From: Sphingomonas sp. 7/4-4
Lineage (GTDB): Bacteria > Pseudomonadota > Alphaproteobacteria > Sphingomonadales > Sphingomonadaceae
Assembly (NCBI RefSeq): GCF_027941955.1
Contig: NZ_CP115960.1
Span: forward strand, 1,364,001 to 1,428,000
Direction of reading: 5' to 3'
Length of the DNA stretch: 64,000 nt
The position numbers and the translations under genes are program-made. The notes under the pieces are model-generated. The model did no database searches. It was not told the DNA's origin and saw only the letters and a program-made list of their open reading frames with translations. This document shows positions 1 to 10,073 of the stretch, piece by piece; positions within the stretch are counted from its first letter, which is position 1, and each line of letters begins with the position of its first letter.

Positions 1-28
1 CGGCGCGTGGGACGCCATAGGCGCGGCC

Positions 29-259
29 ATGAAGCTCCGCATCATCGTGACGCTCAAGAACGGCGTCCTCGACCCCCAGGGCAAGGCCATCCAGCACGCG
101 CTCGGCGGCCTCGGTTTCAACGGCGTCGAAGACGTCCGCGCCGGCAAGATCTTCGAGCTCGAAGTCGCCGACGGCACCAGTGACGAGAGCATCGACGAGA
201 TGTGCCGCAAGCTGCTCGCCAACACGGTGATCGAGAACTATCGGGTCGAAAAGCAATGA
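29..259 (+). CDS. purS: Phosphoribosylformylglycinamidine synthase subunit PurS
   Basis: 76-residue PurS, the small structural subunit of the three-part FGAM synthase (PurS/PurQ/PurL) of purine biosynthesis. It starts [18 protein letters not shown] and keeps the family pattern: an opening beta strand, the LDPQGKAI turn, and a C-terminal VIENYRVE strand. The length is normal for the family. Its TGA overlaps the purQ ATG by 4 bases (ATGA), so the two are translationally coupled. The 28 bases upstream are too few to identify the preceding gene. Confidence 0.95.
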   Translation: MKLRIIVTLKNGVLDPQGKAIQHALGGLGFNGVEDVRAGKIFELEVADGTSDESIDEMCRKLLANTVIENYRVEKQ

Positions 260-921
260 AGACCGCGGTCATCGTCTTCCCCGGCTCCAACTGCGATCGC
301 GACATCGCGACCGCGCTGGAAGACGTGACCGGGACCGCCCCGCACATGGTGTGGCACGGCGAGAGCGAACTGCCTTCGGGCATCGGCCTGATCGCCCTGC
401 CCGGCGGCTTTTCCTATGGCGATTACCTGCGCTGCGGCGCGATCGCGGCGCGTTCGCCGGTGGTCCGCGCGGTGGTCGAGGCCGCCGAGCGCGGCGTGCC
501 GGTGATCGGCATCTGCAACGGATTTCAGGTCCTCACCGAAACCGGGCTGCTCCCCGGCGCGCTGATGCGCAATTCGGGGCTCAACTTCGTCTGCCGCAAC
601 GTCGCGCTGACGGTGGACAACAGCCAGTCGATCTTCACCAGCGCCTATCAGAGCGGCGAGACGATCACCGTCCCCGTCGCGCATCACGACGGCAATTATT
701 TCGCCGATGCCGAGACGCTCGACCGCCTCGAAGCCGAAGGCCGCGTCGCCTTCCGCTATGCCGAGGACGTCAACGGCTCCGCACGCAACATCGCCGGGCT
801 ACTGAACAAGAGCGGCAACGTGCTCGGCATGATGCCCCACCCTGAACGCCGTATCGAAGCCGCCCATGGCGGCACCGACGGCCGCCGCCTGTTCGAGGGA
901 CTGCTCGAAGCGGTGGCTTGA
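256..921 (+). CDS. purQ: Phosphoribosylformylglycinamidine synthase subunit PurQ (glutaminase)
   Basis: 221-residue class I glutamine amidotransferase that supplies ammonia to PurL. The start [16 protein letters not shown] at 256 is chosen because it overlaps the purS stop and matches the family N-terminus; an upstream in-frame ATG at 202 would lie inside purS. Visible motifs are the oxyanion segment [16 protein letters not shown], the nucleophile elbow GICNGFQVL (catalytic Cys near residue 86) and the C-terminal MMPHPERR with the catalytic His/Glu. It ends 29 bases before a convergent LysR gene. Confidence 0.96.
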   Translation: MKTAVIVFPGSNCDRDIATALEDVTGTAPHMVWHGESELPSGIGLIALPGGFSYGDYLRCGAIAARSPVVRAVVEAAERGVPVIGICNGFQVLTETGLLPGALMRNSGLNFVCRNVALTVDNSQSIFTSAYQSGETITVPVAHHDGNYFADAETLDRLEAEGRVAFRYAEDVNGSARNIAGLLNKSGNVLGMMPHPERRIEAAHGGTDGRRLFEGLLEAVA

Positions 922-950
922 GCGTTCGGTCGCCGGATGCGAACATACCA

Positions 951-1863
951 CTACCCGATACCGGGCAATGCCTTGAGGGCAGCGCTAATCGCATCGATCA
1001 GCGAGCGGATACGCTTGATGCGCGCGCGGCCGGGTACGATGAGGATGGATAGCGGCACCGGCTCTGGCGCGTAGTCTGGTAATACCTGCTCCATTGCCCC
1101 GGCCTGCAGAAGGTCGTCCACCAACCAGACATGCGCGGGAGCGATGCCACGCCCCTGTCTCAAGGCTTCCCGGGCGGCGAGGCCGTGATCAACCAGCAGC
1201 CGACCGTCGAACGGTATCGAGCATGGCCGCCCCTCCTGCGGGTGGAGAACGAGCATATCGCTTCCGACTATGTTGCTCATGCAGATCGTCTGATGGTGCC
1301 GCAAATCATCCGGCCTCTGCGGGCGTCCGTGCTCTTCCAGATAGGCGCGTGAAGCCACGAGCACCCGGCGTGAATTGCCGATGTGCCTGCGCTGCATGGA
1401 ACTGTCGGCAAGCGGCCCCAATCTGATCGCGATATCCACTGCCTCGCGAACCAAATCGATTTGCACGTCGGACAGTCTGAGGTCGACGCTCACATTTGGA
1501 TGCTGATCCTGAAACGCGAACAACGCCCGCTGGACATGCCGTACCCCCAATGCGGCGGTGCAGGAAATCCGAATTTTCCCTCCAGGCGATCCCCGCGCTG
1601 CGAACCTCATCGGCGGCCTCGTCCACGAGATGCAGGATAGTGCGCGCATTATCGACGTAATCCGTACCCTCGGCCGTGAGCGTGACGCGCCGGGTGGTCC
1701 GACTGAGAAGGGTCACGCCAAGCGCGCCCTCCAGCTCGGTGATATGGCGGGTGATGGTCGCCTGGCCGACGCCCTGTTCGCGGGCCACGGCTGAGAAGCT
1801 GCCGCGTTCTGCAACGCGGACGAAGCTCCGCATCCTCTCCAACGTGATCGCCGACTTATCCAT
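951..1863 (-). CDS. LysR-family transcriptional regulator, frame interrupted
   Basis: About 303 residues across one frame break. The N-terminal part (from 1863) has the LysR winged helix: MRSFVRVAERGSFSAVAREQ, then GQATITRHITELEGALGVTL. The other frame supplies the substrate-binding domain (KIRISCTAALG onward to the stop at 951). The break is at a CCCC run, 1591-1594 on the plus strand; removing one C restores a continuous GSPGGKIRIS linker. This could be a sequencing indel or a young pseudogene. It is divergent from the NmrA-like gene at 1967, its likely target. Confidence 0.82.
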
Positions 1864-1864
1864 T

Positions 1865-1894
1865 TATCGGAACTATCCTATGCGTTTCCGCTAT
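1865..1894. promoter_or_regulatory. Possible LysR operator in a divergent promoter
   Basis: In the 103-base gap between the LysR gene and the NmrA-like gene there is an imperfect inverted repeat: TATCGGAAC, 10 bases, then GTTTCCGCTA. A LysR-type T-N11-A core fits inside it. The position and the AT-rich flanks suit auto- and target-gene regulation. This is inferred from position only. Confidence 0.35.
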
Positions 1895-1966
1895 CTACCG
1901 AATAACTCGCGCAAGGAATAGCTTTCCGGCCAACCCACAAGCCAACCACCGGACCGGAGAACGTGA

Positions 1967-2917
1967 ATGTCGCCGACCAAGCCCCTTATCACCATCGTCG
2001 GCGCATTGAGTAAGCAAGGCCGCAGTGCCGCGCGATCCTTGCTTGAAAGCGGGAATTATCGCGTCCGGGCGCTGACTCGCTGCACGGACTCGGTGGAGGC
2101 GCGAAGGCTGGCGCATGACGGCGCAGAACTCATGAACGTGCCGCTGGAGCCGGGGCAAAAACAGGCGATGGTGACGGCCTTCGAAGGCTCCCACGGCGCG
2201 TTCCTTATGACGCCCCCTATCGCGCCGCCAGATACCCATGAAGCCGCACTTGGCAGGGAATTAGCCGATGCGGCCGTTGAGGCGGGCGTCCAGCATCTTG
2301 TCTTCAGCAGTCTGGAAAACGTCGATCAAATCACGCAGGGAGAAAAATTCGCTCCACATTTTACCGACAAAGCGAATATCGAGAATCATATCCGCACACT
2401 ACCTGTACAAAGTACCTTCATCATACCTGCCTTCTTTTATACCAACCTGCTTGAATACTATATTCCACGTATGGATGGGGACACTCTTATATTTCCGATC
2501 TATCTACCAGAGGATTTCCGGGCGCCTTTCGTCGATCCCACGAGCGCAACCGGGCCCGCGATCCTGGAGATATTCTCCCATCCGGAGAAATATGCAGGCA
2601 AGTCCATGCCGATCGTCGGCGACATTCTCTCGCCCCGGGAAATGGTTGCCACGTTCACTCGCGTTACGGGTCGGAAGGCCGCATATAGTTCGGCTTACAC
2701 ACGAGAGGGATTGCTCCATCACTTCCCCGATTTTGCGGCAAACGAACTCTTTGTGCGCGAACTGTTGGGGATGGCGGAATATGCGGCCGAATATGGCTAT
2801 TATCGCCCGGATCGTGATCTGGCGTGGAGTCGGAAAATAGATCCGAACAGCCTCACATGGGAGCAATTTCTGCGATCGACCGGGTGGCAAGGACAGGCCC
2901 AATCCTTCGGCGTTTGA
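1967..2917 (+). CDS. NmrA-like NAD(P)-binding protein
   Basis: 316 residues with a Rossmann N-terminus, ITIVGALSKQGRSAARSLL. This is the glycine motif of the NmrA/HSCARG family, with ALSKQG where GATGKQG is usual, so it may sense redox state rather than catalyse. Later family features are APPDTHEAALGREL and HLVFSSLENVD. It starts at an ATG with GGAG upstream. Base composition is lower in GC than its neighbours in the middle of the gene (about 2340-2500), which hints at transfer. It is divergent from the LysR gene and probably controlled by it. Confidence 0.8.
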   Translation: MSPTKPLITIVGALSKQGRSAARSLLESGNYRVRALTRCTDSVEARRLAHDGAELMNVPLEPGQKQAMVTAFEGSHGAFLMTPPIAPPDTHEAALGRELADAAVEAGVQHLVFSSLENVDQITQGEKFAPHFTDKANIENHIRTLPVQSTFIIPAFFYTNLLEYYIPRMDGDTLIFPIYLPEDFRAPFVDPTSATGPAILEIFSHPEKYAGKSMPIVGDILSPREMVATFTRVTGRKAAYSSAYTREGLLHHFPDFAANELFVRELLGMAEYAAEYGYYRPDRDLAWSRKIDPNSLTWEQFLRSTGWQGQAQSFGV

Positions 2918-2966
2918 TTGGCGAGATCACAAAGGCCCGTGTCAACTTACCCGGCCGCAGCCCGCC

Positions 2967-3794
2967 TTACAGATGCGCCTCCAGCCACGTCCTGATGTCC
3001 GCCATCACTTCTTCCTTGCCCAGATCCGCGAGCAGGTCGTGATAATGATCCTTGTAGAGCTTGAGTGTCTTGTCGGCCGATCCGGCGGTCTCATGGAAGA
3101 ACACGCTGCCCTCGCACACCGTCGCCTTGTCGGCGGTGCCGTGCAGGATCAGCAATGGCAGCGTGATCGTTGGAAATTCCGCGCGCAGCCGCTCGTCGGC
3201 GCGGACCAGAGCCGCCACCGTCGCCGCGGGCTGAGTCTCGTTCTGGGTATAGGGATCGGCGTTCAGCGCCGCGACCCATTCGGGATCGCGTGAGAAATCC
3301 TCGTTCTTCAGCTTGAGCACGCCCAGCCGCGGCGCGATGTGGCTGAGCCCCTTGATCGCGGCGAGCGCGAAGCCCGGCGCCGGCACCTGGAAAGCGAAGC
3401 TCTCGCAGATGAACCCGTCGATCGTGTCCTGATGATCGAGCGTGTAGAAGGCCGAAGTCACGCCGCCCGCGCTGTGCCCGAGCAGGAACAGCTTGCGGCC
3501 GGGATAGCGCGCCCTCGCGATGGCAATGGTGCCGCCGACGTCACTGGCGTAATCGGCGACATCCTCGACATAGAAGCGTTCGCCTTCGGATCGCCCGCGG
3601 CCGCGCAGATCGAGCGCGAATACCGCATAGCCGCTCGCGACGAACTGGTCCGCCGCCCAGAGATATTGCCCGCCATGCGAATTGACCCCGTGGCAGATCA
3701 CCACCACCGCGCGCGGTTCGCCGGCCGGTTCCCAGCTCCGATAGAAGATGTTGAGCCCACCCACTCCCTCGAACGTCGCTTCGGTCGCCGCCAT
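2967..3794 (-). CDS. Alpha/beta hydrolase, monoacylglycerol lipase-like
   Basis: 275-residue serine hydrolase. The nucleophile elbow GHSAGG, the VVVICHGVNSHGGQY oxyanion strand, the DLRGRGRSEG segment typical of monoglyceride lipases, LLILHGTADKATV (catalytic Asp) and DHYHDLLADLG (catalytic His) are all visible in order. The second of two close ATGs (3794) is preferred because GAGGGG lies 8 bases upstream. No signal peptide is seen, so it is probably cytosolic. The substrate is not fixed by the sequence. Confidence 0.88.
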   Translation of the reverse strand: MAATEATFEGVGGLNIFYRSWEPAGEPRAVVVICHGVNSHGGQYLWAADQFVASGYAVFALDLRGRGRSEGERFYVEDVADYASDVGGTIAIARARYPGRKLFLLGHSAGGVTSAFYTLDHQDTIDGFICESFAFQVPAPGFALAAIKGLSHIAPRLGVLKLKNEDFSRDPEWVAALNADPYTQNETQPAATVAALVRADERLRAEFPTITLPLLILHGTADKATVCEGSVFFHETAGSADKTLKLYKDHYHDLLADLGKEEVMADIRTWLEAHL

Positions 3795-3867
3795 CGTCAT
3801 TTCCCCTCGCTCGTGGTGGGGCGAGATTGTTACGCATGTGCATCTTCATGCAAGTGCGACGATTGCA

Positions 3868-4198
3868 TCAGCGCGCTTGTGCCGTATTTCCAAATAATTG
3901 CGTGGTCCGCGCGAGGAGGAGCAGCGCGCTTGGCCAGACCATGGTGTTCCAGACGTCGTGGAAATTGCCCCAGAGTTCGATCTCGCAGATGATAGACCAC
4001 GCTGTCGCGCAGGTCCCATGCCTCGCCGATCAGCGCTCCCGCCAGCGCCACTGCCCAGGGCTTCCAGCTGCGGATCGGCCAGCGGAAGATCAGCGCGCTG
4101 CCGACGAACAGCAACAGCCCGACATGGACGTGCAGCGCATCCTTGGCGAGGCCGAGATGCTGGATCAGCCAGAATTTGCTCGCCTGGAGCGGGCTCAT
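3868..4198 (-). CDS. Small membrane protein, frame interrupted
   Basis: About 110 residues. The first frame gives LHVHVGLLLFVGSALIF and PWAVALAGALIGEAWDLRDS. The second resumes with ELWGNFHDVWNTMVWPSALL and ends at 3868. The break lies near 3983-3988 (one extra base). There are three hydrophobic segments. The ATG overlaps the stop of the upstream transporter by one base (TGATG), so it is coupled to it. I do not recognise a function. Confidence 0.6.
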
Positions 4199-4947
4199 CA
4201 GACCCGGGTGGCGAAGGGCGTGAAGTCGGTCCCCTCGTCATAGACGTCGACGCCCTCGCGCCGCTTGAGGAAGCCGACCACGGCATAAGTGACCGGCGTC
4301 AGGATCGCCTCCCATGCCACCTTGAGCGCCCATTGGGTGAACAGCACCTGGATCACCAGCTGCGTCGTCCAGCCTTCGGCCCACAGGAAGGCGAGCGGAT
4401 AGAAGATCAGGCTGTCGATCCCCTGCCCTGCGATCGTCGAGCCGATCGTGCGTGTCCAGAGCATCCGGCCGCGAGTCCATAATTTCATCCGCGCGAGCAC
4501 ATAGGAATTGACGAACTCGCCCGCCCAGAAGGCACAGACCGAGGCGAGCACGATCCGCGGCACCTGGCCGAAGATCGTCTCATATGCCGCCTGATTGCCC
4601 CAGCTCGGTGCGGGCGGCAGTGCCACCACTACCCATGACATCAGCGCCATGAACAGCACCGCAACGGTCCCGGCCCAGATCACCCGGCGCGCGCGGGCAT
4701 AGCCATAGACCTCGGTCAGCACGTCGCCGATGACGTAGGAGACGGGGAAGAACAGGATGCCGGCGCCGAACGGCCAGTAATCATCGTAGAGCGGCAGCCA
4801 GATCTGCGAGACTTTGCCCGCCCCCAGCACATTGGAGAGCAAAAGGATCGTGACGAACGCCGCCATCACGAAGTCGAAATAGCGGAAATGCCCGCCGGCG
4901 ATGTCGCGCGCGGCGATCGGCGCCGGTCCGTTGTCCCCCTGAGTCAT
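4198..4947 (-). CDS. yhhQ: YhhQ/VUT-family queuosine precursor transporter
   Basis: 249-residue inner-membrane protein with about six hydrophobic segments. Family hallmarks visible are FVTILLLSNVLGAGKV near the N-terminus, PVSYVIGDVLTEVYGYARAR, AGEFVNSYVLARMK and TIAGQGIDSLIFYPLAF. The family imports queuosine precursors (preQ0/preQ1) for tRNA modification. The start at 4947 (MTQGDNG) is chosen because the longer open frame upstream reads backwards through the tRNA gene, producing the tell-tale VGFEPTTTGLEG artefact. Confidence 0.88.
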   Translation of the reverse strand: MTQGDNGPAPIAARDIAGGHFRYFDFVMAAFVTILLLSNVLGAGKVSQIWLPLYDDYWPFGAGILFFPVSYVIGDVLTEVYGYARARRVIWAGTVAVLFMALMSWVVVALPPAPSWGNQAAYETIFGQVPRIVLASVCAFWAGEFVNSYVLARMKLWTRGRMLWTRTIGSTIAGQGIDSLIFYPLAFLWAEGWTTQLVIQVLFTQWALKVAWEAILTPVTYAVVGFLKRREGVDVYDEGTDFTPFATRV

Positions 4948-5004
4948 GCCGCGACTATATGGCGGTTCCGCCGCGGCGCAATCCGCGCTAGATGCGCCCC
5001 GCGC

Positions 5005-5081
5005 GCGCCCGTAGCTCAGCTGGATAGAGCACATGCCTTCTAAGCCTGTGGTCGTTGGTTCGAATCCAACCGGGCGCGCCA
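5005..5081 (+). tRNA. tRNA-Arg, anticodon TCT, CCA encoded
   Basis: A cloverleaf can be folded by eye. The acceptor is GCGCCCG with CGGGCGC, discriminator G then CCA at 5079-5081. The D-arm is GCTCAGCTGGATAGAGC, the anticodon loop CTTCTAA (TCT, reading AGA), and the T-arm GTTGG-TTCGAAT-CCAAC. The anticodon stem CATGC/GCCTG has a T-C mismatch at its third pair, where this tRNA usually pairs fully. tRNA ends are common integration sites, but no second copy of the 3' end was noticed downstream. Confidence 0.95.
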
Positions 5082-5128
5082 ATCCTTCCATCCTCGTCGC
5101 GTGCTGGCGGCCCGGTCCTTAGTCGGAA

Positions 5129-5152
5129 ATCGATTCCGCTTTCGGAATCGAT
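5129..5152. promoter_or_regulatory. Perfect 10-bp inverted repeat upstream of the adhesin gene
   Basis: ATCGATTCCG, 4 bases (CTTT), CGGAATCGAT. It sits about 50 bases past the tRNA and about 73 bases before the adhesin ATG. No run of T follows, so it is more likely an operator or a 5' leader hairpin than a terminator. Confidence 0.5.
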
Positions 5153-5224
5153 CCCTTCAAGATGTGCTGTCAACTGTACTTTGCCTGCGCAGAACCAGCT
5201 CAGCTGCTTGTGAGGGTGTGAAGT

Positions 5225-8200
5225 ATGGACGTGGAAGTAATCGATCGGACCACCGGCAAGGTAACCCATGTCCCCTTCTCGTCCACGCTCGATCTCGACA
5301 CACCCAGTGTCGTCCGCCTGCACCTCGAACGCTCCGAAGTCGCCAGCGTAGAACGCCAGGGCAATGATCTCATCGTCCGGCTGAAGGACGGAGAGCAGAT
5401 CCGGATCGTCGATTTCTTCACCGCCGAGCATGGCCTGGGCAGCGAACTCGTCCTGCTCGAGGATGATGGCGCGCAATGGCTCGTCCACACCGGCCCGACG
5501 GGGACGCGATACACGCTCCTGAACGACATCGATGAGTTGATCGCGGCCCACAACGACTCGGGCGGCGGCATCAGCTCCGATCTGCTCGGCTTCCTCGGCG
5601 TGGGCAGCATCGTCACGGGCGGAGTAATTCTCGCTTTGTCGGACGACGATTCCGATGCTGACGCGGACGCCGACGCCGATGCGGACGCCGACGCCGACGC
5701 TGACGCCGACGCGGATGCCGACGCGGATGCCGATGCAGACGCCGATGCGGATGCCGACGCCGATGCCGACGCTGATGCGGATGCCGATGCCGATGCTGAC
5801 GCCGATGCGGATGCCGATGCGGATGCGGATGCGGATGCCGACGCGGACGCGGATGCTGACGCCGATGCGGACGCCGACGCCGACGCCGATGCGGACGCCG
5901 ACGCCGACGCTGACGCCGACGCGGATGCCGACGCGGATGCCGACGCCGACGCGGATGCCGATGCCGACGCTGACGCCGATGCGGATGCGGATGCCGATGC
6001 GGATGCGGATGCCGACGCCGATGCGGATGCCGACGCCGATGCGGACGCGGATGCTGACGCCGATGCGGACGCCGATGCGGACGCCGACGCCGACGCGGAT
6101 GCCGATGCCGATGCCGACGCTGACGCCGATGCGGATGCGGATGCCGATGCGGATGCGGATGCCGACGCCGATGCGGACGCCGACGCGGACGCCGATGCGG
6201 ATGCGGACGCCGATGCCGATGCGGATGCCGACGCCGATGCCGATGCCGATGCCGACGCGGACGCGGATGCTGACGCCGATGCGGACGCCGACGCCGACGC
6301 CGATGCGGACGCCGACGCTGACGCTGACGCCGACGCGGATGCCGACGCGGACGCGGACGCGGATGCCGACGCTGACGCCGACGCGGATGCCGACGCTGAC
6401 GCCGACGCGGATGCCGACGCTGACGCCGACGCGGACGCCGATGCCGACGCCGATGCCGACGCAGATGCCGACGCAGATGCGGACGCCGACGCCGATGCCG
6501 ACGCTGACGCCGACGCGGATGCCGACGCTGACGCCGATGCGGACGCCGATGCAGACGCCGATGCCGACGCCGATGCGGATGCGGATGCAGACGCAGACGC
6601 AGACGCGGATGCCGACGCCGACGCCGATGCCGATGCGGACGCAGATGCCGATGCCGATGCCGACGCCGATGCCGATGCCGACGCCGATGCCGATGCCGAC
6701 GCTGATGCGGATGCCGACGCAGACGCAGACGCGGATGCCGACGCCGACGCAGACGCAGACGCAGACGCAGACGCCGATATCGACGCCTTCGACAACAACG
6801 ACACGGTGAACGTGGACCTGTTGCCCGACACGCAACCGGTCGACCACGGAACAGCCGCTTATCTTGCTTTAGTCTCCGTCGGTCTGCTCGACCTTCAGGC
6901 CCAGGTGCTGGGTACGCCAAGCGTCCAGTTCACGGTCGAGGACGGTCACACGCTCGACGCGGTGTTCACGTACGACGCCACCCTCAGCATCGGATTGCTC
7001 AGCGGCTATTCCGTGATGATCCAGCGTTTCGACGGGACCAACTGGGTCGCGGTCGAGGGTCCCGGAAGCGGCACCTTGCTCGATATCGGATTGCTGAACG
7101 GCGATCTCGTTGCCCAGGAAGCGCTCGGGCCTGGCCAGTATCGCGCCTTCGTCACCTTCGAAGGCGTGGGAATCGGGTTGCTGGGCGGCCTCCATGTCAC
7201 CGGCACGGATTCGGACTTCACCGAAATCGGCGGCGTCGCACCCGGCACCGCGACCGGGAACGTCATCACCGATCCCGGCCCGGGCGGCGAGGTCGATATC
7301 GTCGACGCCGGCACCCATGTGCAGAGCGTGACCGTCAACGGCGCGACCACCGCGGTAGTCGCCGACGGCACGGTCGTTGCGGGGCAATATGGAACGCTGA
7401 CGATCAATCTCGACGGCAGCTACAGCTATACGCCGAGCGCCAGCACGACGGTGATCGGGCAGACGGAGGTTTTCCAATACACCATCATCGACCCGAGCGA
7501 CGGCGAGCTGGAGACGGCGACGCTGACGATCTCGATCGGCAGCGACGACATCACCGGCGCCCCGCTGGCGGTCGATGACGCCGGAATCGCCACCGTGACC
7601 TTCGAGAATGTGGTCACGACAATTCCGCCGACGCAGGAGTTCAGCTTCAACACGCCCATCGCGGTGGTATTGCCGGTCACCCGCAGCGGATCGGACAGCT
7701 TCACCGTCGAGCCGAACGCGACCGGCGACGTCACGATCACTGCGATCCGCACCGGTCTGCTGTCGGTCCTGCCGACCTATACGATCACGGTGCAGGACGA
7801 TGGCGGAGCTGTCGTCGGGACGATCACGCAGACGGCGATAGCCGGCCTGCCGCTCGGCTCGGGCGTCGTCTTCACGCTCGAAGATCTGCCGGCAGGTACG
7901 TACACCTACACGGTGTCCAGCACGAACATACTCGGCACCGGGTACGACACGACGGTCTATGTGGGACAGTCGGTCACGCATCTCGACCAGTTCGAAGTGC
8001 AGGACACGACTGCCGCCGAGGGCAATCTGCTCGACAACGACAACACCGGCACGGCCTTCGCGGTCGTACGGGTCGAAAGTGGCGGCAGCTTTGTCGAGGT
8101 CGGCGATGCACCGCTCGTGGTGACCGGCCTCCACGGCACGCTGACGGTCGATGAGACCGGCAACTATGTCTACGAGCCGAACCCGGCACTGCCCTATTCG

Positions 8201-8641
8201 GCGACTGATCTGACGGACAGCTTCACGTACCAGATCGTGCAGCCCAACGGGCAAATCGCCACCGCGACACTGGAGGTCACGATCGACGTGCCGGCGGATG
8301 GCCCCGCCGCCCTGGCGTTCTCCACATTCATGCAGGACGAGGGTTTCGGCCACGACGTGATCCCGCTCGATGGGGTCGAGGCGACGTCCAATAATCTAGA
8401 AGTGCCGGCCAACGGGCTGGATTCACTTGCTTATGAGATGTTCGAAGGTCAGGGCGAACTTGAGGACGTGCTCAATCGCTATCTCGATACACCCGCCGAG
8501 ACAGATAATGGAACAGACGTTCAAGTTTTGGAGATTGGTACAAATACCATCTTGTCGAGCGAGCCTTCTGACCCATTGGAGTATCTCTCGATTGATGATG
8601 AGATAAATAAGATTGGACAAAATTTGTCAGATTTTTCGTAG
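5225..8641 (+). CDS. Giant poly(Asp-Ala) BapA-like surface adhesin
   Basis: 1138 residues. Residues 1-140 resemble the BapA prefix domain ([16 protein letters not shown], then [17 protein letters not shown]). Residues 144-517 are 187 uninterrupted Asp-Ala dipeptides. The rest consists of beta-rich Bap-type modules, including cadherin/VCBS-like segments ([37 protein letters not shown]), and a C-terminus ending [11 protein letters not shown] suited to type I export. There is no Sec signal, so export by the adjacent TolC-ABC-HlyD genes is likely. The acidic repeat probably forms an extended stalk, perhaps binding divalent ions. The frame is kept through 1.1 kb of repeats, implying selection on the protein. 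Confidence 0.85.
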   Translation: MDVEVIDRTTGKVTHVPFSSTLDLDTPSVVRLHLERSEVASVERQGNDLIVRLKDGEQIRIVDFFTAEHGLGSELVLLEDDGAQWLVHTGPTGTRYTLLNDIDELIAAHNDSGGGISSDLLGFLGVGSIVTGGVILALSDDDSDADADADADADADADADADADADADADADADADADADADADADADADADADADADADADADADADADADADADADADADADADADADADADADADADADADADADADADADADADADADADADADADADADADADADADADADADADADADADADADADADADADADADADADADADADADADADADADADADADADADADADADADADADADADADADADADADADADADADADADADADADADADADADADADADADADADADADADADADADADADADADADADADADADADADADADADADADADADADADADADADADADADADADADADADADADADADADADADADADADADADADADADADADADADIDAFDNNDTVNVDLLPDTQPVDHGTAAYLALVSVGLLDLQAQVLGTPSVQFTVEDGHTLDAVFTYDATLSIGLLSGYSVMIQRFDGTNWVAVEGPGSGTLLDIGLLNGDLVAQEALGPGQYRAFVTFEGVGIGLLGGLHVTGTDSDFTEIGGVAPGTATGNVITDPGPGGEVDIVDAGTHVQSVTVNGATTAVVADGTVVAGQYGTLTINLDGSYSYTPSASTTVIGQTEVFQYTIIDPSDGELETATLTISIGSDDITGAPLAVDDAGIATVTFENVVTTIPPTQEFSFNTPIAVVLPVTRSGSDSFTVEPNATGDVTITAIRTGLLSVLPTYTITVQDDGGAVVGTITQTAIAGLPLGSGVVFTLEDLPAGTYTYTVSSTNILGTGYDTTVYVGQSVTHLDQFEVQDTTAAEGNLLDNDNTGTAFAVVRVESGGSFVEVGDAPLVVTGLHGTLTVDETGNYVYEPNPALPYSATDLTDSFTYQIVQPNGQIATATLEVTIDVPADGPAALAFSTFMQDEGFGHDVIPLDGVEATSNNLEVPANGLDSLAYEMFEGQGELEDVLNRYLDTPAETDNGTDVQVLEIGTNTILSSEPSDPLEYLSIDDEINKIGQNLSDFS
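5654..6775 (+). repeat. Hexanucleotide GAY-GCN array, 187 Asp-Ala codon pairs
   Basis: 1122 bases of GAC/GAT alternating with GCC/GCG/GCT/GCA, with no interruption. Synonymous variation shows larger copied blocks. About 74 bases ending near 6027 recur 150 bases later (25 units), and about 70 bases at 5834-5904 recur 414 bases later (69 units). The array therefore grew by segmental duplication. All other frames are also mostly open here, which creates long false ORFs such as poly(Ser-Ala) on the minus strand. Confidence 0.97.
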
Positions 8642-8755
8642 TCGCAACTATAAATAAGACTAAGTAAGAACACCTATAACTAATGGTATACGGATAGATT
8701 TACCCCTGTTAAGATGAATATGTGAACCTTTGTGTCGTCAGGAGGAACGGCACGA

Positions 8756-10073
8756 ATGGTTTTGCCATCGCGATCCAATGATATCAGCAAGACGACATGC
8801 GTGGTTACATCGCTCATGCTTGTGCTGATGGCGGCTGGAGCCGCCGCGCAGCGGCAAACGAAGGTGACGCTGGAGAGCGCTGCATTGGAAGCAGTGTCCT
8901 GGCACCCTTCGGTCACCCAGGCGGCCGGCATGCTGAATGCGCGCAGCGAAGACATCAACGTAGCGCGCGCCGCTTATGGCCCCCAGATCACCGCCGGCGC
9001 CGGCGCCGGCTATGACAGCCGGATCGGCGACAGCTGGCGCCCGCGTCCCCAGTTCGGGGCCTCGCAGACATTGTTCGACTTCGGCAAGACGAAAAGCGAT
9101 GTCGATGCCGCCCGTGCCGGAACCCGCGCGGGGCATGCGGAAATGCTGCTCACCATCGACACGCTTCTTCGCGACACCAGTTACGCCGTCGTCGAAATGC
9201 AGCGCGCCGCAGTGCTGCGCACCGTCGCGGTGGCGCAACAGGCCCGGATCGGCGAAATCACTCGGATGGTGCGCGCGCGCTACGAGCTCGGCGCCGCGAC
9301 CAAGTCCGACGCGCTTCAGGCCCAGGCCCGGCTAGAAGCCGCCGAGGCGACGCTCACCCAGATCGATGCCTCGCTGCGCCGCTGGGGCAGCAACCTCGCC
9401 TTTCTGCTCGGGCGCGACGCGCCCCGCCGATGTCTCGGCCGAAGTACCGGCATGGCTCGACAGGAGCTGCAACCGCGGCCCGCGCACTTTCGGCGATGTG
9501 CCGGCGGTGATGGTGGCGGATGCGCTCAAGGATCGCGCGGCCGCCGATCTGCGGCGCAGCCGGGCCGATCGGATGCCGACGATCTCGCTCGCCGGCGATG
9601 CGTCACCCGACATCACCCGGCCTTTCAGCAACCGCGGAATCTACAATTTCGGAATACGGATCTCCACCAGCGTCTTCAACGGCGGTGCGGCGCGTGCGCG
9701 CGAACGCGGCGCCGGCTATGCGCTGAACGCCGCCGAGGCCGCGGCCGAGCAGGCGCGCACCGAATCGGGCCTGCGCCTGAGCGAAGCGCAGGAGCAGATC
9801 GGCGGACTTCGGCAGCTGCTCACCACGCTGGCATCGCGCGAGCGCAACATGGAGCAGACCGGAAAGCTCTACCGGCTTCAATATCTCGACATGGGAACAC
9901 GCACCCTCGTCGATCTGCTCAACGCCGAACAGGAACTGCATCAGGTTCGCTTCGACGAAGTGAACACCGTTCACGACCTGCGCCGGCTGCAAGTCGAGTG
10001 CCTCTATTATTCGGGACACGCTCGGGAGGCGTTCGGTTTGTCGGGCAAGGTTATGCGGGGAATTACCTTGTGA
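8756..10073 (+). CDS. TolC-family outer membrane channel of type I secretion, frame interrupted
   Basis: About 439 residues across one break. Signal peptide near the N-terminus (TSLMLVLMAAGAAAQRQ), then TolC-like helices: ALEAVSWHPSVTQAAGML, GASQTLFDFGKTKSDVDAAR, VRARYELGAATKSDALQAQA. The second frame continues with PTISLAGDASPDI and YLDMGTRTLVDLLNAEQEL. One extra C in the CCCC run at 9422-9425 explains the break. ATG 8756 is chosen because AGGAGG lies at 8740-8745. The stop overlaps the exporter's GTG by 4 bases. It forms the outer-membrane exit duct for the adhesin and possibly the RTX protease. Confidence 0.87.

Noticed and set aside
984..1000. A further T3SS-box-like sequence, CTAATC-GCATC-GATCAG
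   Set aside because: It lies inside the coding end of the LysR gene, where ATC-GAT is common, and far from T3SS genes. It is a reminder that the box has some background.
4988..6847. Long minus-strand open frames of 619 and 543 residues rich in Gly-Val/Ile or Ser-Ala
   Set aside because: They are created by the stop-free hexamer array read backwards and by antisense reading of the tRNA (the GWIRTNDHRLRRHVLYPAE-type artefact). The plus-strand adhesin explains the region.
8732..8755. Upstream GTG start for the TolC gene
   Set aside because: The Shine-Dalgarno AGGAGG lies between this GTG and ATG 8756, so the ATG is the real start.
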